Program-made: the position numbers and the translations under genes | The notes under the pieces: generated by a model | The model's database searches: none | Seen by the model: the letters and a program-made list of their open reading frames with translations, nothing else | What the model was told of the DNA's origin: nothing | DNA from: Bradyrhizobium sp. SSBR45G | GTDB taxonomy: Bacteria; Pseudomonadota; Alphaproteobacteria; Rhizobiales; Xanthobacteraceae | Assembly (NCBI RefSeq): GCF_030159255.1 | Contig: NZ_BSCT01000004.1 | Location: 62,001-126,000, forward strand | Length of the DNA: 64,000 bases | Direction: 5' to 3' | Shown: one piece after another, positions 18,308 to 26,636 of the stretch | How positions within the stretch are numbered: the first letter of the stretch is position 1 | Layout of the letters: each line of letters opens with the position of its first letter

Positions 18308-18889
18308 TCAGCTCCGCCACACCTTCTCCTCGCTGAACCCCAGCTCGGCGAAATCCTTTGTCCGCAAGCTCGCATCGTCCGCCGGAAAGAATTCATCAAG
18401 CTGCGGCGGCTTCACCGACGTCGCCGCCAGCATCGCATGGGCCTGGCCGCGGTGGTGGATGTCGTGCTGGAACAGATGCAGCAGCAGCCGATCGCAGCGC
18501 TCGTTCTGCACCCTTGTCTCGCGGTTGATGCGCACGGTGTCGTCGAGCCGGGCGGGCGTCAGCGTCTCGCAGAAGCCGATCAGGCGGCGATCCATCGCGC
18601 TCTGCGCCTTGGCGAGATCGGGCAGCCGCGGGAACGGCACCTGGTTCTGCCACGCCATCGGCCCGAGCCATCCGCCCTCCAGCGCGTCGACGTAGAACAA
18701 ATCGATGATGTAGATGTGGTTCAGCGTCTTCTGCAGGCTCGGAAAGAAGCCCGTGCGGTCGGCGGCGAACTCCTCGGCGCTGAGCTGTGCGCAGGCCGTC
18801 AGCAGGCGATGGTTGGCCCAGGCGTTGTTGTAGGCGAAGGCGCGAAAGGTCTGGACGAGATCGGCGGGCATCGTGTCGAGCGTCCTCAT
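18308..18889 (-). CDS. DinB family protein
   Basis: 193 residues from the ATG at 18889, preceded by GGGAGA; upstream in-frame starts run into the intergenic region. It has the DinB four-helix layout with three potential metal-binding histidines: His in TLNHIYIIDLFY (near 70) and the pair in LFQHDIHHRGQAHAML (near 140-150). Members are often damage-induced or act as thiol-dependent metalloenzymes (bacillithiol/mycothiol transferases); the function here is not known. It is divergent from the antiporter gene with a 151-base spacer. Confidence 0.85.
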   Translation of the reverse strand: MRTLDTMPADLVQTFRAFAYNNAWANHRLLTACAQLSAEEFAADRTGFFPSLQKTLNHIYIIDLFYVDALEGGWLGPMAWQNQVPFPRLPDLAKAQSAMDRRLIGFCETLTPARLDDTVRINRETRVQNERCDRLLLHLFQHDIHHRGQAHAMLAATSVKPPQLDEFFPADDASLRTKDFAELGFSEEKVWRS

Positions 18890-19040
18890 GATGTCTCCCG
18901 ACCGATCATAGGGACCTGCATGCGGCATTGACCATGGCTTTTCGCGCCGGCCTCTGCCGCATCCCCACAAGATAGTTCCCGCGGAACTGTGCCTCACTTG
19001 GTCGCGGTGCATTGGCCGGCGTCCTGTGCAAGAAGTTCGG

Positions 19041-20783
19041 ATGCCGCACGACACACCTCTCATCGCAACCATCGTCGCGGGCCTCGGCCTCGCCTTCGTC
19101 TTCGGAGCCATCGCACAGCGGTTCCGGTTCCCGCCGCTGGTCGGCTATCTCCTCGCTGGCGTCGCCGTCGGTCCGTTTACGCCGGGCTTCGTCGCTGACC
19201 AGGCGCTGGCCACCGAGCTCGCCGAGCTCGGCATCATCCTCTTGATGTTCGGCGTCGGCCTGCATTTCTCGCTCAAGGACCTGATGTCGGTGCGCGCCAT
19301 CGCGGTGCCCGGCGCGATCGTGCAGATCACCGTCGCGACCTTGATGGGCATGGCGCTGGGCTGGATGATGGGCTGGCCGATCGGCGGCGGCCTCGTGTTC
19401 GGCCTCGCGCTGTCGGTGGCGAGCACCGTGGTGCTGCTGCGCGCGATGCAGGAGCGCCGGCTGATGGACACCGAGCGTGGCCGCATCGCGGTGGGCTGGC
19501 TGATCGTCGAGGACCTCGCGATGGTGCTGGCGCTGGTGCTGATCCCGGCCTTCGCCAGCGTCTCCAGCGGCAACGGCGAGGTGCTCACCGCCGATCCGCT
19601 CGCCGCCTGGTTCGGCTTCGGCCTGACCGGCGTGCTGCTGCTGACCTTCGTCAAGATCGGCGTGTTCATGGCGCTGATGCTCCTGGTCGGCCGCCGGCTG
19701 ATCCCGTGGATCCTGCACTACATCGCCCACACCGGCTCGCGCGAATTGTTCCGTCTCGCGGTGCTCGCGATCGCGCTCGGCGTCGCCTTCGGCTCGACAA
19801 AACTGTTCGGCGTGTCGCTCGCGCTCGGCGCCTTCTTCGCCGGCATGATGCTCGGCGAGTCGCCGCTGAGCCAGCGCGCCGCGCAGGAATCGCTGCCGCT
19901 GCGCGATGCCTTCGCGGTGCTGTTCTTCGTCTCCGCCGGCATGCTGTTCGATCCGGCCAGCGTCATCCGCGAGCCATGGCCGCTGCTCGCGACCTTGTTC
20001 ATCATCCTGTTCGGCAAGTCGCTTGCCGCCTTCCTGATCGTGATCGTCTTCCGCCATCCGGTCTCGACCGCGCTGACGATCTCGGCGAGTCTGGCGCAGA
20101 TCGGCGAGTTCTCCTTCATCCTGGCCGAGATCGGCGGCGCCTCGAACCTGCTGCCGAAGGCCGGCCGCGACCTGATCCTGGCCGGCGCCATCATCTCGAT
20201 CATGCTCAATCCGCTGATGTTCGCCGCGCTCGACTGGCTGCTGCCGCGGCTGGAGCGCCGCCGCGCCGATGCCTCGGCACCTTCAGCGCCGCCGCCCGCC
20301 GAGATCCCTGTGACCGAGCTCACCGAGCACACCATCATCGTCGGCTATGGCCGGGTCGGCCGCCTCGTCGGCGAGGCCCTGCAGCAGCGCGGCCATGCCT
20401 TGCTCGCGGTGGAGACCTCCGACGACATTCTCAAGCAGCTGAAGGACGCCGGCATCGAGACCATCACCGGCAACGCCGCTCGCGGCAACGTGCTGCGCGC
20501 CACAAGCCCCGCGACCGCGCATGCGCTCGTCGTCGCCATTCCCGAGGCGTTCGAGGCCGGGCAGATCGTCGAGCAGGCGCGCGCCGCCAACCCGGCGCTG
20601 CATATCGTCGCGCGGGCACATTCCGATGCCGAGGTCGATCACCTCAAGTCGCTCGGCGCCGATGTCGTCATCATGGGCGAGCGCGAGATCGCGCGCGGCA
20701 TGATCGAGGAACTGGACCAGCGGCCACCCGATGCCGCGCCGGAGCTGGCGCCGCAGGAGGATACGGAGAGGGTGCAGGTTTGA
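19041..20783 (+). CDS. ybaL: YbaL-type CPA2 monovalent cation/proton antiporter
   Basis: 580 residues from the ATG at 19041, chosen because MPHDTPLIATIVAGL aligns with the start of E. coli YbaL; a GTG 5 codons upstream is the alternative. About 12 membrane segments make up residues 1-400, with the signature GYLLAGVAVGPFTPGFVAD near 37-55, LLMFGVGLHFSLKDL and LSVASTVVLLRAM. After a proline-rich linker (about 415-425) comes a TrkA-N domain starting HTIIVGYGRVGRLVGEAL, which binds nucleotides and gates transport. It probably exchanges potassium or sodium for protons at the inner membrane. No KefF/KefG-type ancillary gene is adjacent. Confidence 0.92.
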   Translation: MPHDTPLIATIVAGLGLAFVFGAIAQRFRFPPLVGYLLAGVAVGPFTPGFVADQALATELAELGIILLMFGVGLHFSLKDLMSVRAIAVPGAIVQITVATLMGMALGWMMGWPIGGGLVFGLALSVASTVVLLRAMQERRLMDTERGRIAVGWLIVEDLAMVLALVLIPAFASVSSGNGEVLTADPLAAWFGFGLTGVLLLTFVKIGVFMALMLLVGRRLIPWILHYIAHTGSRELFRLAVLAIALGVAFGSTKLFGVSLALGAFFAGMMLGESPLSQRAAQESLPLRDAFAVLFFVSAGMLFDPASVIREPWPLLATLFIILFGKSLAAFLIVIVFRHPVSTALTISASLAQIGEFSFILAEIGGASNLLPKAGRDLILAGAIISIMLNPLMFAALDWLLPRLERRRADASAPSAPPPAEIPVTELTEHTIIVGYGRVGRLVGEALQQRGHALLAVETSDDILKQLKDAGIETITGNAARGNVLRATSPATAHALVVAIPEAFEAGQIVEQARAANPALHIVARAHSDAEVDHLKSLGADVVIMGEREIARGMIEELDQRPPDAAPELAPQEDTERVQV

Positions 20784-20874
20784 TCTGATGTGTTGCCGCT
20801 TGCAGAGCAGGGGCGAGGCATTCACGTACGGAGCGCCCCGCGGTGGCGAAACGGCTGTCAGCCAATGAGTTGCT

Positions 20875-21001
20875 CGTCATGCCCGGGCTTGTCCCGCCTG
20901 CGCGGCCGAAGCCGCTTCGACGCGGCGAAGGCCCGGGCATCCACGTCGTCGTTCCAGCGCGCTGGTCGACGTGGATGGCCGGGACAAGCCCGGCCATGAC
21001 G
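20875..21001. repeat. Repeat D copy 1 (GTCATGCCCGGGCTTGTCCC element)
   Basis: CGTCATGCCCGGGCTTGTCCC at the left and GGGACAAGCCCGGCCATGAC at the right are inverted, with an inner CATCCACGTCG/CGACGTGGATGG pair. Similar elements occur at 51471-51552 and, as a half, at 42514-42545. It is the first part of an 810-base gene-free stretch downstream of ybaL. Confidence 0.88.
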
Positions 21002-21019
21002 CTGTGGCAAGGGCCGCGC

Positions 21020-21530
21020 TCATGGCTTCCGACCTGCTGCGCGGATAGCCGAATTTCATCAGTGCCTTCAAGCTGATTTGCCCTGTCCAGTCCTCCGGCG
21101 AAAAATAATCTTGTTTCGCTTTTCCAGAATATATGTTTCACTCTCGCCATCCTGCTTCGCCACGAGGGGCGCTTCGCGATCGTCACGAACGTTGAAGCGG
21201 GGATGCGGTGGCCGCGACATGTCGCAGCGTAGCTTGTCTGCGCGGACGAACGGCATGGCGCGGACGTGAAGTCGCGTGGTCCCGGCATCCCGATGCTGAT
21301 GCCAAGCCGGCGGGTGATGATGATCCCAAGGGCGACGGTGGCCAAAAGCCGGTGCACCGAGGAGAGCGCGAAATAAGCGTGAAAACCATCGCGCAGGGAA
21401 GGCCGGGTCGGTCCGGCTGAACCTGTGGTTCTCTCCCCGTGCTTTCTTTCGCACGGGGGCCACGGGTGCCAGTCGGCACCCGGCCTTCCCTGCGCCCTCT
21501 GTTTCGAGGAGGGCGGCGTCGATCAGCACA
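21020..21530. repeat. Large structured non-coding element, probable dispersed repeat
   Basis: This 500-base stretch has no convincing gene. An 18-bp perfect inverted repeat (GCGCAGGGAAGGCCGGGT at 21391-21408 and its complement at 21478-21495) encloses two smaller perfect hairpins: CCCCGTGC/GCACGGGG at 21435-21458 and GGGTGCC/GGCACCC at 21464-21481. Translations of the minus strand (PASTFVTIAKRPS, KAGCRLAPVAPV) resemble fragments I remember as spurious hypothetical proteins in many Bradyrhizobium and Afipia genomes, which suggests a multi-copy element. No second copy is in this window. Confidence 0.6.
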
Positions 21531-21593
21531 GCTCGGACAGATCCTGTCGCGAGGCCCCTGATGCTCGTGCCTATCCCAACCGCAGTGCTCGCC

Positions 21594-22019
21594 TCACTCC
21601 GGCATCATCTCGCCGGAGCCGCCGAACTCGGCTGGAAAATCCTTCAGCTTCGGCAGGCCGTCCTTGATCGGCAGCACGCTCTCCGCATAGTTGACGTGCA
21701 CACCGGGCGCGAATTTCAGCGTCGGAATTGTCGCGGCGTAGACGTCGATCATGCCGAGCGGCGGGTGGTCGGTCATCAGGTGCCCGCCGCACTTCGTGCA
21801 GTATTTGCGGTGGCTCATGTCGGTCTTGTGATAGGTGCCGATCGCCTCCGCGCCCTTGGTCACGCGCACATTCGCGGGCTTCCACAGCGTGAAGGCATTG
21901 ACCGGGCCGGCCGACCAGGAGCGGCAGGACGCGCAATGGCAATAGCCCATCGCCTCCGGCTCGCCATCGGCCTCGAGCTCGACGGTGCCGCAAAAGCATT
22001 TGCCCTGATAGAGCGTCAT
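21594..22019 (-). CDS. GFA family protein (glutathione-dependent formaldehyde-activating enzyme-like)
   Basis: 141 residues from the ATG at 22019, preceded by GGGAGA; a longer frame to 22250 runs through repeat sequence and is rejected. The zinc-binding cysteines are in order: CFCGTVEL (7-14), YCHCASC (about 28-34) and YCTKCGGH (about 75-82). The family includes Gfa and CENP-V-like proteins, which carry two zinc sites in a beta-sandwich. Activity on S-hydroxymethylglutathione is doubtful for most members, so only the fold is assigned. It stands alone between two repeat-rich gaps. Confidence 0.88.
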   Translation of the reverse strand: MTLYQGKCFCGTVELEADGEPEAMGYCHCASCRSWSAGPVNAFTLWKPANVRVTKGAEAIGTYHKTDMSHRKYCTKCGGHLMTDHPPLGMIDVYAATIPTLKFAPGVHVNYAESVLPIKDGLPKLKDFPAEFGGSGEMMPE

Positions 22020-22140
22020 GACAGCGTTCTCCCTGTGTCGTGTTTTTGGATGTTGGACCGACATGCTGACACAGCTGCACGGCGAAAGGGAATCGCAGAA
22101 TGCAGGAGTCCGCATGGAACATCTGGTGCGACGCAGCGGC

Positions 22141-22460
22141 GAGATGTCAGAGAGCTTCATCCGGTCGGCGCTCTCTACCCTCATGGTGAGGAGCGCCGAA
22201 GGCGCGTTCCGGCGATGCTCTTGCATCGCCTTGAGAACCATGAGGCCCAAGGGCGGCCTTGCCCTTCGGGACGCCCGCCTGCGGCGGGCTCCTCAGGGTG
22301 AGGGGAAACAGCCTCCCCGAGATGTCGAAGACGTTCATACGAGCATCGCTCTCGACCCTCTCCATGAACACGCCTCTCGGCGTGTTCATGGTCCGGTGTG
22401 CAGTGCCTCGGCTTTTGCTCCTCAGACTGAGAACCATAAGGTCAGGGCCCCTCGAAATTC
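22141..22460. repeat. Repeat H: two diverged tandem units with strong hairpins
   Basis: Unit 1 starts at 22141 (GAGATGTCAGAGAGCTTCAT) and contains TACCCTCATGGTGAGGAGCGC, ending GGGCTCCTCAGGGTGAGGGG at 22305. Unit 2 starts at 22320 (GAGATGTCGAAGACGTTCAT) and follows the same order, but in the hairpin position carries CATGAACACGCC and its perfect complement around TCTC (22363-22390). The family is also at 43552-43667. These units fill most of the gap between the GFA and CaiB genes; the remaining 100 bases hold the CaiB ribosome-binding site and no other gene. Confidence 0.75.
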
Positions 22461-22563
22461 CGTGTCACGGCGCGGTGCATGGCCCCATACGCGTGGAGCG
22501 GCTTGCCCCAAAACCCGCAGTGCCGTTAGCTCTGGCCACAACGAAGAGGGAGCATACGCCGCG

Positions 22564-23769
22564 ATGGGACCGCTTGCGGGCATCAAGGTCATCGACATGA
22601 CCACCGTGCTGATGGGGCCGTATGCCGCCCAGACGCTCGGCGATTACGGCGCCGACGTCATCAAGGTGGAATCGCCGGACGGCGACGTCACCCGCAAGAT
22701 CGGTCCCTGGCGCCATCCCGGCATGGGACCGGTGACGCTCAATACCAACAGAGGCAAGCGCGTGATCTGCCTCGACCTGAAAAAGCCGGCCGGCCGCGAC
22801 GCCGTGCTGCGCATGGTCAAGGACGCCGACGTGCTGCTCTACAACATCCGGCCGCAGGCGATGGCCCGGCTGAACCTCGGCTATGAATTGGTCTCCGCGC
22901 TGAATCCGCGGCTGGTCTATGCGGGCGTGTTCGGCTTCGGCCAGGATGGTCCCTATGCCGCCAAGCCCGCCTATGACGATCTGATCCAGGGCGGGGCGGC
23001 GCTGTCGTATCTGATGGCGGTCGCCGGCGACGGCACGCCGCGCTATGTGCCCAACGCCCTGGTCGACCGCATCGTCGGCCTCACCGCCGTCGGCGCCATC
23101 TGTGCGAGCCTCGTGCATCGCGACCGCACCGGGCGCGGCCAGCGCCTGGACGTGCCGATGTTCGAGACCATGGCGGCCTTCATCATGGGCGACCACATGG
23201 GCGGGCTGACCTACGAGCCGCCGCTCGACCGCGGCGGCTATGCCCGGCATCTCTCGCCCGATCGCCGGCCTTACAAGACCGCTGACGGCCATATCTGCGT
23301 GATCGTCTACAACGACAAGCAATGGGACGCGTTCTTCACGGCGTCGGGCCGCACCGATCTGCGCGCGGATGAGCGCTTCAACAGCTTTGCCCGGCGCGCC
23401 GCCAATATCGACATCGTCTATGCCGAGCTCGCACGCATCTTCGAGACCCGCAGCACGGCCGAATGGACCGCGCTGCTGGACGAAGCCGACATCCCGGTCA
23501 TGCCGATGCACGACCTCGAAAGCCTGCTGCACGATCCGCATCTCGTCGCGACCAATTTCTTTCCCGTCGTCCAGCATCCGACCGAAGGCCCGATCCGCAC
23601 CACGCGCGTGTCGGCGACCTGGTCCGAGACCAAGGCCGAGCCGCAGCGTCTGGCGGCCCGGCTGAACGAGCATGGCGCGGAGATCCTGCGCGAGCTCGGA
23701 TACTCCGCTGACGAGATCGCCACGATGATCCGCGACGGCGCGACCACGCCGTCGCCTGCAAGGGAGTGA
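22564..23769 (+). CDS. CaiB/BaiF family (class III) CoA-transferase
   Basis: 401 residues from the ATG at 22564, with GAGGGAG about 12 bases upstream; upstream in-frame sequence is repeat-derived. The N-terminus GIKVIDMTTVLMGPYAAQTLGDYGADVIKVE and TNRGKRVICLDLKKPAGRD near 60-75 are typical of class III enzymes, as is the GQRLDVPMFETMAAF region near 195-210. Such enzymes move CoA between carboxylic acids by a covalent Asp-CoA mixed anhydride. It precedes an acyl-CoA dehydrogenase by 4 bases, so it probably activates the acid that the dehydrogenase then oxidises. The substrate is unknown. Confidence 0.9.
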   Translation: MGPLAGIKVIDMTTVLMGPYAAQTLGDYGADVIKVESPDGDVTRKIGPWRHPGMGPVTLNTNRGKRVICLDLKKPAGRDAVLRMVKDADVLLYNIRPQAMARLNLGYELVSALNPRLVYAGVFGFGQDGPYAAKPAYDDLIQGGAALSYLMAVAGDGTPRYVPNALVDRIVGLTAVGAICASLVHRDRTGRGQRLDVPMFETMAAFIMGDHMGGLTYEPPLDRGGYARHLSPDRRPYKTADGHICVIVYNDKQWDAFFTASGRTDLRADERFNSFARRAANIDIVYAELARIFETRSTAEWTALLDEADIPVMPMHDLESLLHDPHLVATNFFPVVQHPTEGPIRTTRVSATWSETKAEPQRLAARLNEHGAEILRELGYSADEIATMIRDGATTPSPARE

Positions 23770-23773
23770 CCCG

Positions 23774-24940
23774 ATGGATTTCGCGCTCTCCGCCAACCAG
23801 GAATCGATCCGCGATGCGGTGGCAAAAATCTGCGCACGCTTCGACGATGCCTACTGGCTGAAGAAGGACAAGGAGGGCGGGTTTCCCGCCGACTTTCACA
23901 AGGCGCTGGCCGACGCCGGCTGGCTCGGCATCTGCATTCCCGAAGAGTTTGGCGGCTCCGGCCTCGGCATCCTCGATGCGGCGATCATGATGCGCTCCAT
24001 CGCCGAGTCCGGCGCTGGGATGTCCGGCGCCTCGGCGATCCACATGAACGTCTTCGGCCTTAATCCGGTCGTCGTGTTCGGCACCAAGGAGCAGTGCGCG
24101 CGGATGCTGCCGGGCATCGTCGATGGCAGTGAAAAAGCGTGTTTCGCCGTGACCGAGCCCAACACCGGTCTCAACACCACGCAATTGAAGACGCGCGCCG
24201 TGCGCAAGGGCGACCGCTACATCGTCAACGGCCAGAAGGTGTGGATCTCGACGGCGCAGGTCGCCGAGAAGATCCTGCTGCTGGCGCGCACCACGCCGCT
24301 CGAGGAGGTGAAGCGCCCGACGCATGGACTCAGCCTGTTCTATACCGACTTCGATCGCAGCCGCATCAAGGTCCACGAGATCGAGAAGATGGGCCGCAAG
24401 CCGGTCGATTCCAACGAGCTGTTCTTTGAGGACTTTGAAATTCCAGTTGAAGACCGTCTCGGCGAAGAGGGACGGGGCTTCGACTACATTCTGCACGGCA
24501 TGAACCCTGAGCGCATCCTGATCGCAGCGGAAGCGGTCGGGCTCGGCCATCTCGCGCTGTCCCGCGCCTCGTCCTATGCGAAGGTGCGCAACGTGTTCAA
24601 TCGTCCCATCGGCCAGAACCAGGGCATCCAGCATCCCCTGGCCAAGAACTGGATGGAGCTGGAGGCGGCCTGGCTGATGGTGCTGCAGGCCGGCTGGCAA
24701 TACGACCAGGGCCAGCCTTGCGGCCCGGCGGCGAACGCCGCGAAATATCTCGCAGCCGAGGCCGGCTTCCACGCCTGCGAGCAGGCCGTCATGACCCATG
24801 GCGGCTTCGGCTACGCGCGCGAATATCACGTCGAGCGCTATTTGCGCGAATCCCTGATCCCGCGCATCGCGCCTATCAGCCCGCAACTGATCCTGAGCTT
24901 CATCGCTGAGAAGGTCCTTGGCATGCCGAAGTCGTATTGA
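23774..24940 (+). CDS. Acyl-CoA dehydrogenase with IVD/LCAD-type catalytic Glu position
   Basis: 388 residues; AAGGGAG precedes the ATG, 4 bases after the CoA-transferase stop. The FAD and substrate motifs are present (CFAVTEPNTGLNTTQLKTRA; VNGQKVWISTAQ; GGFGYAREYHVERYLRE). At the C-terminus the usual EGTxxIxR box, which holds the catalytic Glu of short- and medium-chain enzymes, is replaced by RIAPISPQLILSF. A Glu in MNPERILIAAEAVGLG (near 240) occupies the place used by isovaleryl- and long-chain enzymes. It most likely oxidises a branched or unusual acyl-CoA made by the CaiB protein. The electron acceptor would be ETF. Confidence 0.88.
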   Translation: MDFALSANQESIRDAVAKICARFDDAYWLKKDKEGGFPADFHKALADAGWLGICIPEEFGGSGLGILDAAIMMRSIAESGAGMSGASAIHMNVFGLNPVVVFGTKEQCARMLPGIVDGSEKACFAVTEPNTGLNTTQLKTRAVRKGDRYIVNGQKVWISTAQVAEKILLLARTTPLEEVKRPTHGLSLFYTDFDRSRIKVHEIEKMGRKPVDSNELFFEDFEIPVEDRLGEEGRGFDYILHGMNPERILIAAEAVGLGHLALSRASSYAKVRNVFNRPIGQNQGIQHPLAKNWMELEAAWLMVLQAGWQYDQGQPCGPAANAAKYLAAEAGFHACEQAVMTHGGFGYAREYHVERYLRESLIPRIAPISPQLILSFIAEKVLGMPKSY

Positions 24941-24980
24941 GGATGAGTTCTGACGATGACACGCACCCGCTCTCTCCCCC

Positions 24981-25130
24981 TGTCATTCCGGGGCGCCCGA
25001 AGGGCGAGCCCGGAATCCATAGCCACAGGCCGATATCGTGAGACGGGATGCCAACCACGCGTGTGCCCCTCACGGCATCCCGTGGTTATGGATTCCGGGT
25101 TCATCGCTGCGCGATGCCCCGGAATGACGG
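24981..25130. repeat. Repeat B copy 3, between co-directional acyl-CoA genes
   Basis: TGTCATTCCGGGGCGCCCGAAGGGCGAGCCCGGAATCCATAG-type left end and CCCCGGAATGACGG right end, with an unusually long centre. Its right edge lies 16 bases before the thiolase-like start, so the Shine-Dalgarno GGAGGG follows directly on the repeat. Confidence 0.88.
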
Positions 25131-25146
25131 CGGAGGGTGGGGGACG

Positions 25147-26283
25147 ATGACCTACATCACCGGCACCGGCCTCACGTCGTTCGGCAAGCACGATGGCCGC
25201 TCGTCGCTCGATCTCATGAGCATGGCCGCGCAGCTCGCGCTCGATGATGCCGAGCTCACGCGCAGCGATATCGACGGCATCCTGTCCGGCTACTCCACCG
25301 TGTCGCCGCACATCATGCTCGCGACCGTGTTTGCCGAGCATTTCGGCATCACGCCGTCCTATGCCCACGCGGTGCAGGTCGGCGGCGCCACGGGGCTTGC
25401 CATGGTGATGCTCGCGCATCACCTGGTCGAGGCCGGCGTGGTCAGGCACATGCTGGTGGTCGCCGGCGAGAACCGGCTGACCGGGCAGAGCCGCGACGCC
25501 TCGATCCAGGCGCTGGCCCAGGTCGGGCATCCCGACTACGAGCTGCCGCTCGGGCCGACCATCCCCGCCTATTACGGCCTCGTCGCCTCGCGCTATATGC
25601 ACGAGTACGGCGTCACCGAAGCGGACCTCGCCGAATTCGCCGTGCTGATGCGTAAGCACGCACTCGATCATCCCGGCGCGCAGTTTCATGAGGCGATCAC
25701 GATCGCCGACGTCATGGCGTCGAAGCCGGTGGCGAAGCCGCTGAAGCTGCTCGACTGCTGCCCGGTGTCCGACGGTGGCGCCGCCATCATCGTCAGCCGC
25801 GAGCCGACCGGACACATTGCGATACGCGTGCGCGGCTGCGCCCAGGCGCATACGCATCAGCACGTCACGGCGGCACCTCGCTTGAGCGAGCTCGGCGCCG
25901 AGATCGCGATCAAGAAGGCCAAGGCCGCCGCAGGCGTCGAGATCACCGACGTCGACTACGCGGCAGTCTATGACAGCTTCACGATCACGCTGTGCATGCT
26001 GCTCGAGGATCTCGGCCTCGCCGGCCGTGGCGAGGCGGCGGCGCGGGTCAGGGACGGCCATTTCAGCCGTGACGGCGCCGTGCCGCTCAATACGCATGGC
26101 GGGCTGCTGAGCTACGGCCATTGCGGCGTCGGCGGCGCGATGGCGCATCTCAACGAGGCGCATCTGCAGATGACCGGGCGGGCGGGCCGCCGTCAGGTGC
26201 GCGATGCGGCGATGACGCTGCTGCATGGCGACGGCGGCGTGCTGTCGTCGCATGTCAGCATGTTCTGGGAGCGGGTGCGATGA
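25147..26283 (+). CDS. Thiolase-like protein without the nucleophilic Cys (SCP2/Ltp-like)
   Basis: 378 residues from the ATG at 25147, preceded by GGAGGG; an in-frame start at 25048 lies in repeat B. The fold is SCP2-thiolase-like (YITGTGLTSFGKHDGRSS at the start, DVDYAAVYDSFTITLCMLLEDLG near 275, NTHGGLLSYGHCGVGG near 320). At the position of the active-site Cys it reads VQVGGATGLAMV, so it cannot be a normal thiolase. Relatives of this kind pair with a DUF35 protein, for example the Ltp2-type retro-aldolases of steroid side-chain breakdown. Its stop overlaps the DUF35 gene that follows (ATGA), which supports such a complex. The reaction could be aldol cleavage or acyl transfer. Confidence 0.82.
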   Translation: MTYITGTGLTSFGKHDGRSSLDLMSMAAQLALDDAELTRSDIDGILSGYSTVSPHIMLATVFAEHFGITPSYAHAVQVGGATGLAMVMLAHHLVEAGVVRHMLVVAGENRLTGQSRDASIQALAQVGHPDYELPLGPTIPAYYGLVASRYMHEYGVTEADLAEFAVLMRKHALDHPGAQFHEAITIADVMASKPVAKPLKLLDCCPVSDGGAAIIVSREPTGHIAIRVRGCAQAHTHQHVTAAPRLSELGAEIAIKKAKAAAGVEITDVDYAAVYDSFTITLCMLLEDLGLAGRGEAAARVRDGHFSRDGAVPLNTHGGLLSYGHCGVGGAMAHLNEAHLQMTGRAGRRQVRDAAMTLLHGDGGVLSSHVSMFWERVR

Positions 26284-26636
26284 GCGAAGAGGCCGATTGG
26301 ACCAGGGGCGTGGCGGCGATTCGCTATCAGCGCTGCGCATGCTGCTCGCACGTCCAGTATTTCCGCCGTGACTTCTGCGCCGCCTGCGGCTCGCTTGCGC
26401 TCACCGACCATGCGGCGAGCGGGGCGGGCACCATCTACGCGACGTCACTGGTCTGCCGCGCCGCGACACCGGAGACGCGCGCGCATGTGCCCTACAACAT
26501 CGTGCTGGTGGATATGCGTGAGGGTTTTCGCATGATGGCCCATGGCGACCACGATCTTGCGATCGGCGACCCGGTCGAAGCGCGCTTCGCGGCCTTTGCA
26601 GGCGGTACCGTGCCGTACTTCGGGAAACCGAAATGA
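26280..26636 (+). CDS. DUF35 OB-fold/zinc-ribbon protein, partner of thiolase-like protein
   Basis: 118 residues from the ATG at 26280 that overlaps the preceding stop. An N-terminal rubredoxin-like zinc ribbon with CxxC pairs (RCACCSHVQYFRRDFCAACG, about 18-37) is followed by the OB-fold with GTIYATSLVCR and VPYNIVLVDMREGFRMMAH. DUF35 proteins bind acyl-CoA and act as obligate subunits of thiolase-like aldolases and thiolases. The overlap with the gene at 25147 strongly suggests a heteromeric enzyme. After its stop there is a perfect 12-base palindrome GCGGCCGGCCGC. Confidence 0.88.
   Translation: MSEEADWTRGVAAIRYQRCACCSHVQYFRRDFCAACGSLALTDHAASGAGTIYATSLVCRAATPETRAHVPYNIVLVDMREGFRMMAHGDHDLAIGDPVEARFAAFAGGTVPYFGKPK

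Noticed and set aside
20671..21357. A 228-codon minus-strand frame after ybaL
   Set aside because: It runs through repeat D and the structured element and resembles repeat-derived hypothetical proteins; no ribosome-binding site.
22018..22563. N-terminal extension of the CoA-transferase
   Set aside because: The extra 182 codons are translated repeat H sequence; the protein begins naturally at MGPLAGIKVIDM with a ribosome-binding site.
24838..26340. A 500-codon open frame antisense to the thiolase-like gene
   Set aside because: It spans repeat B and two coding genes on the other strand and shows no motif.
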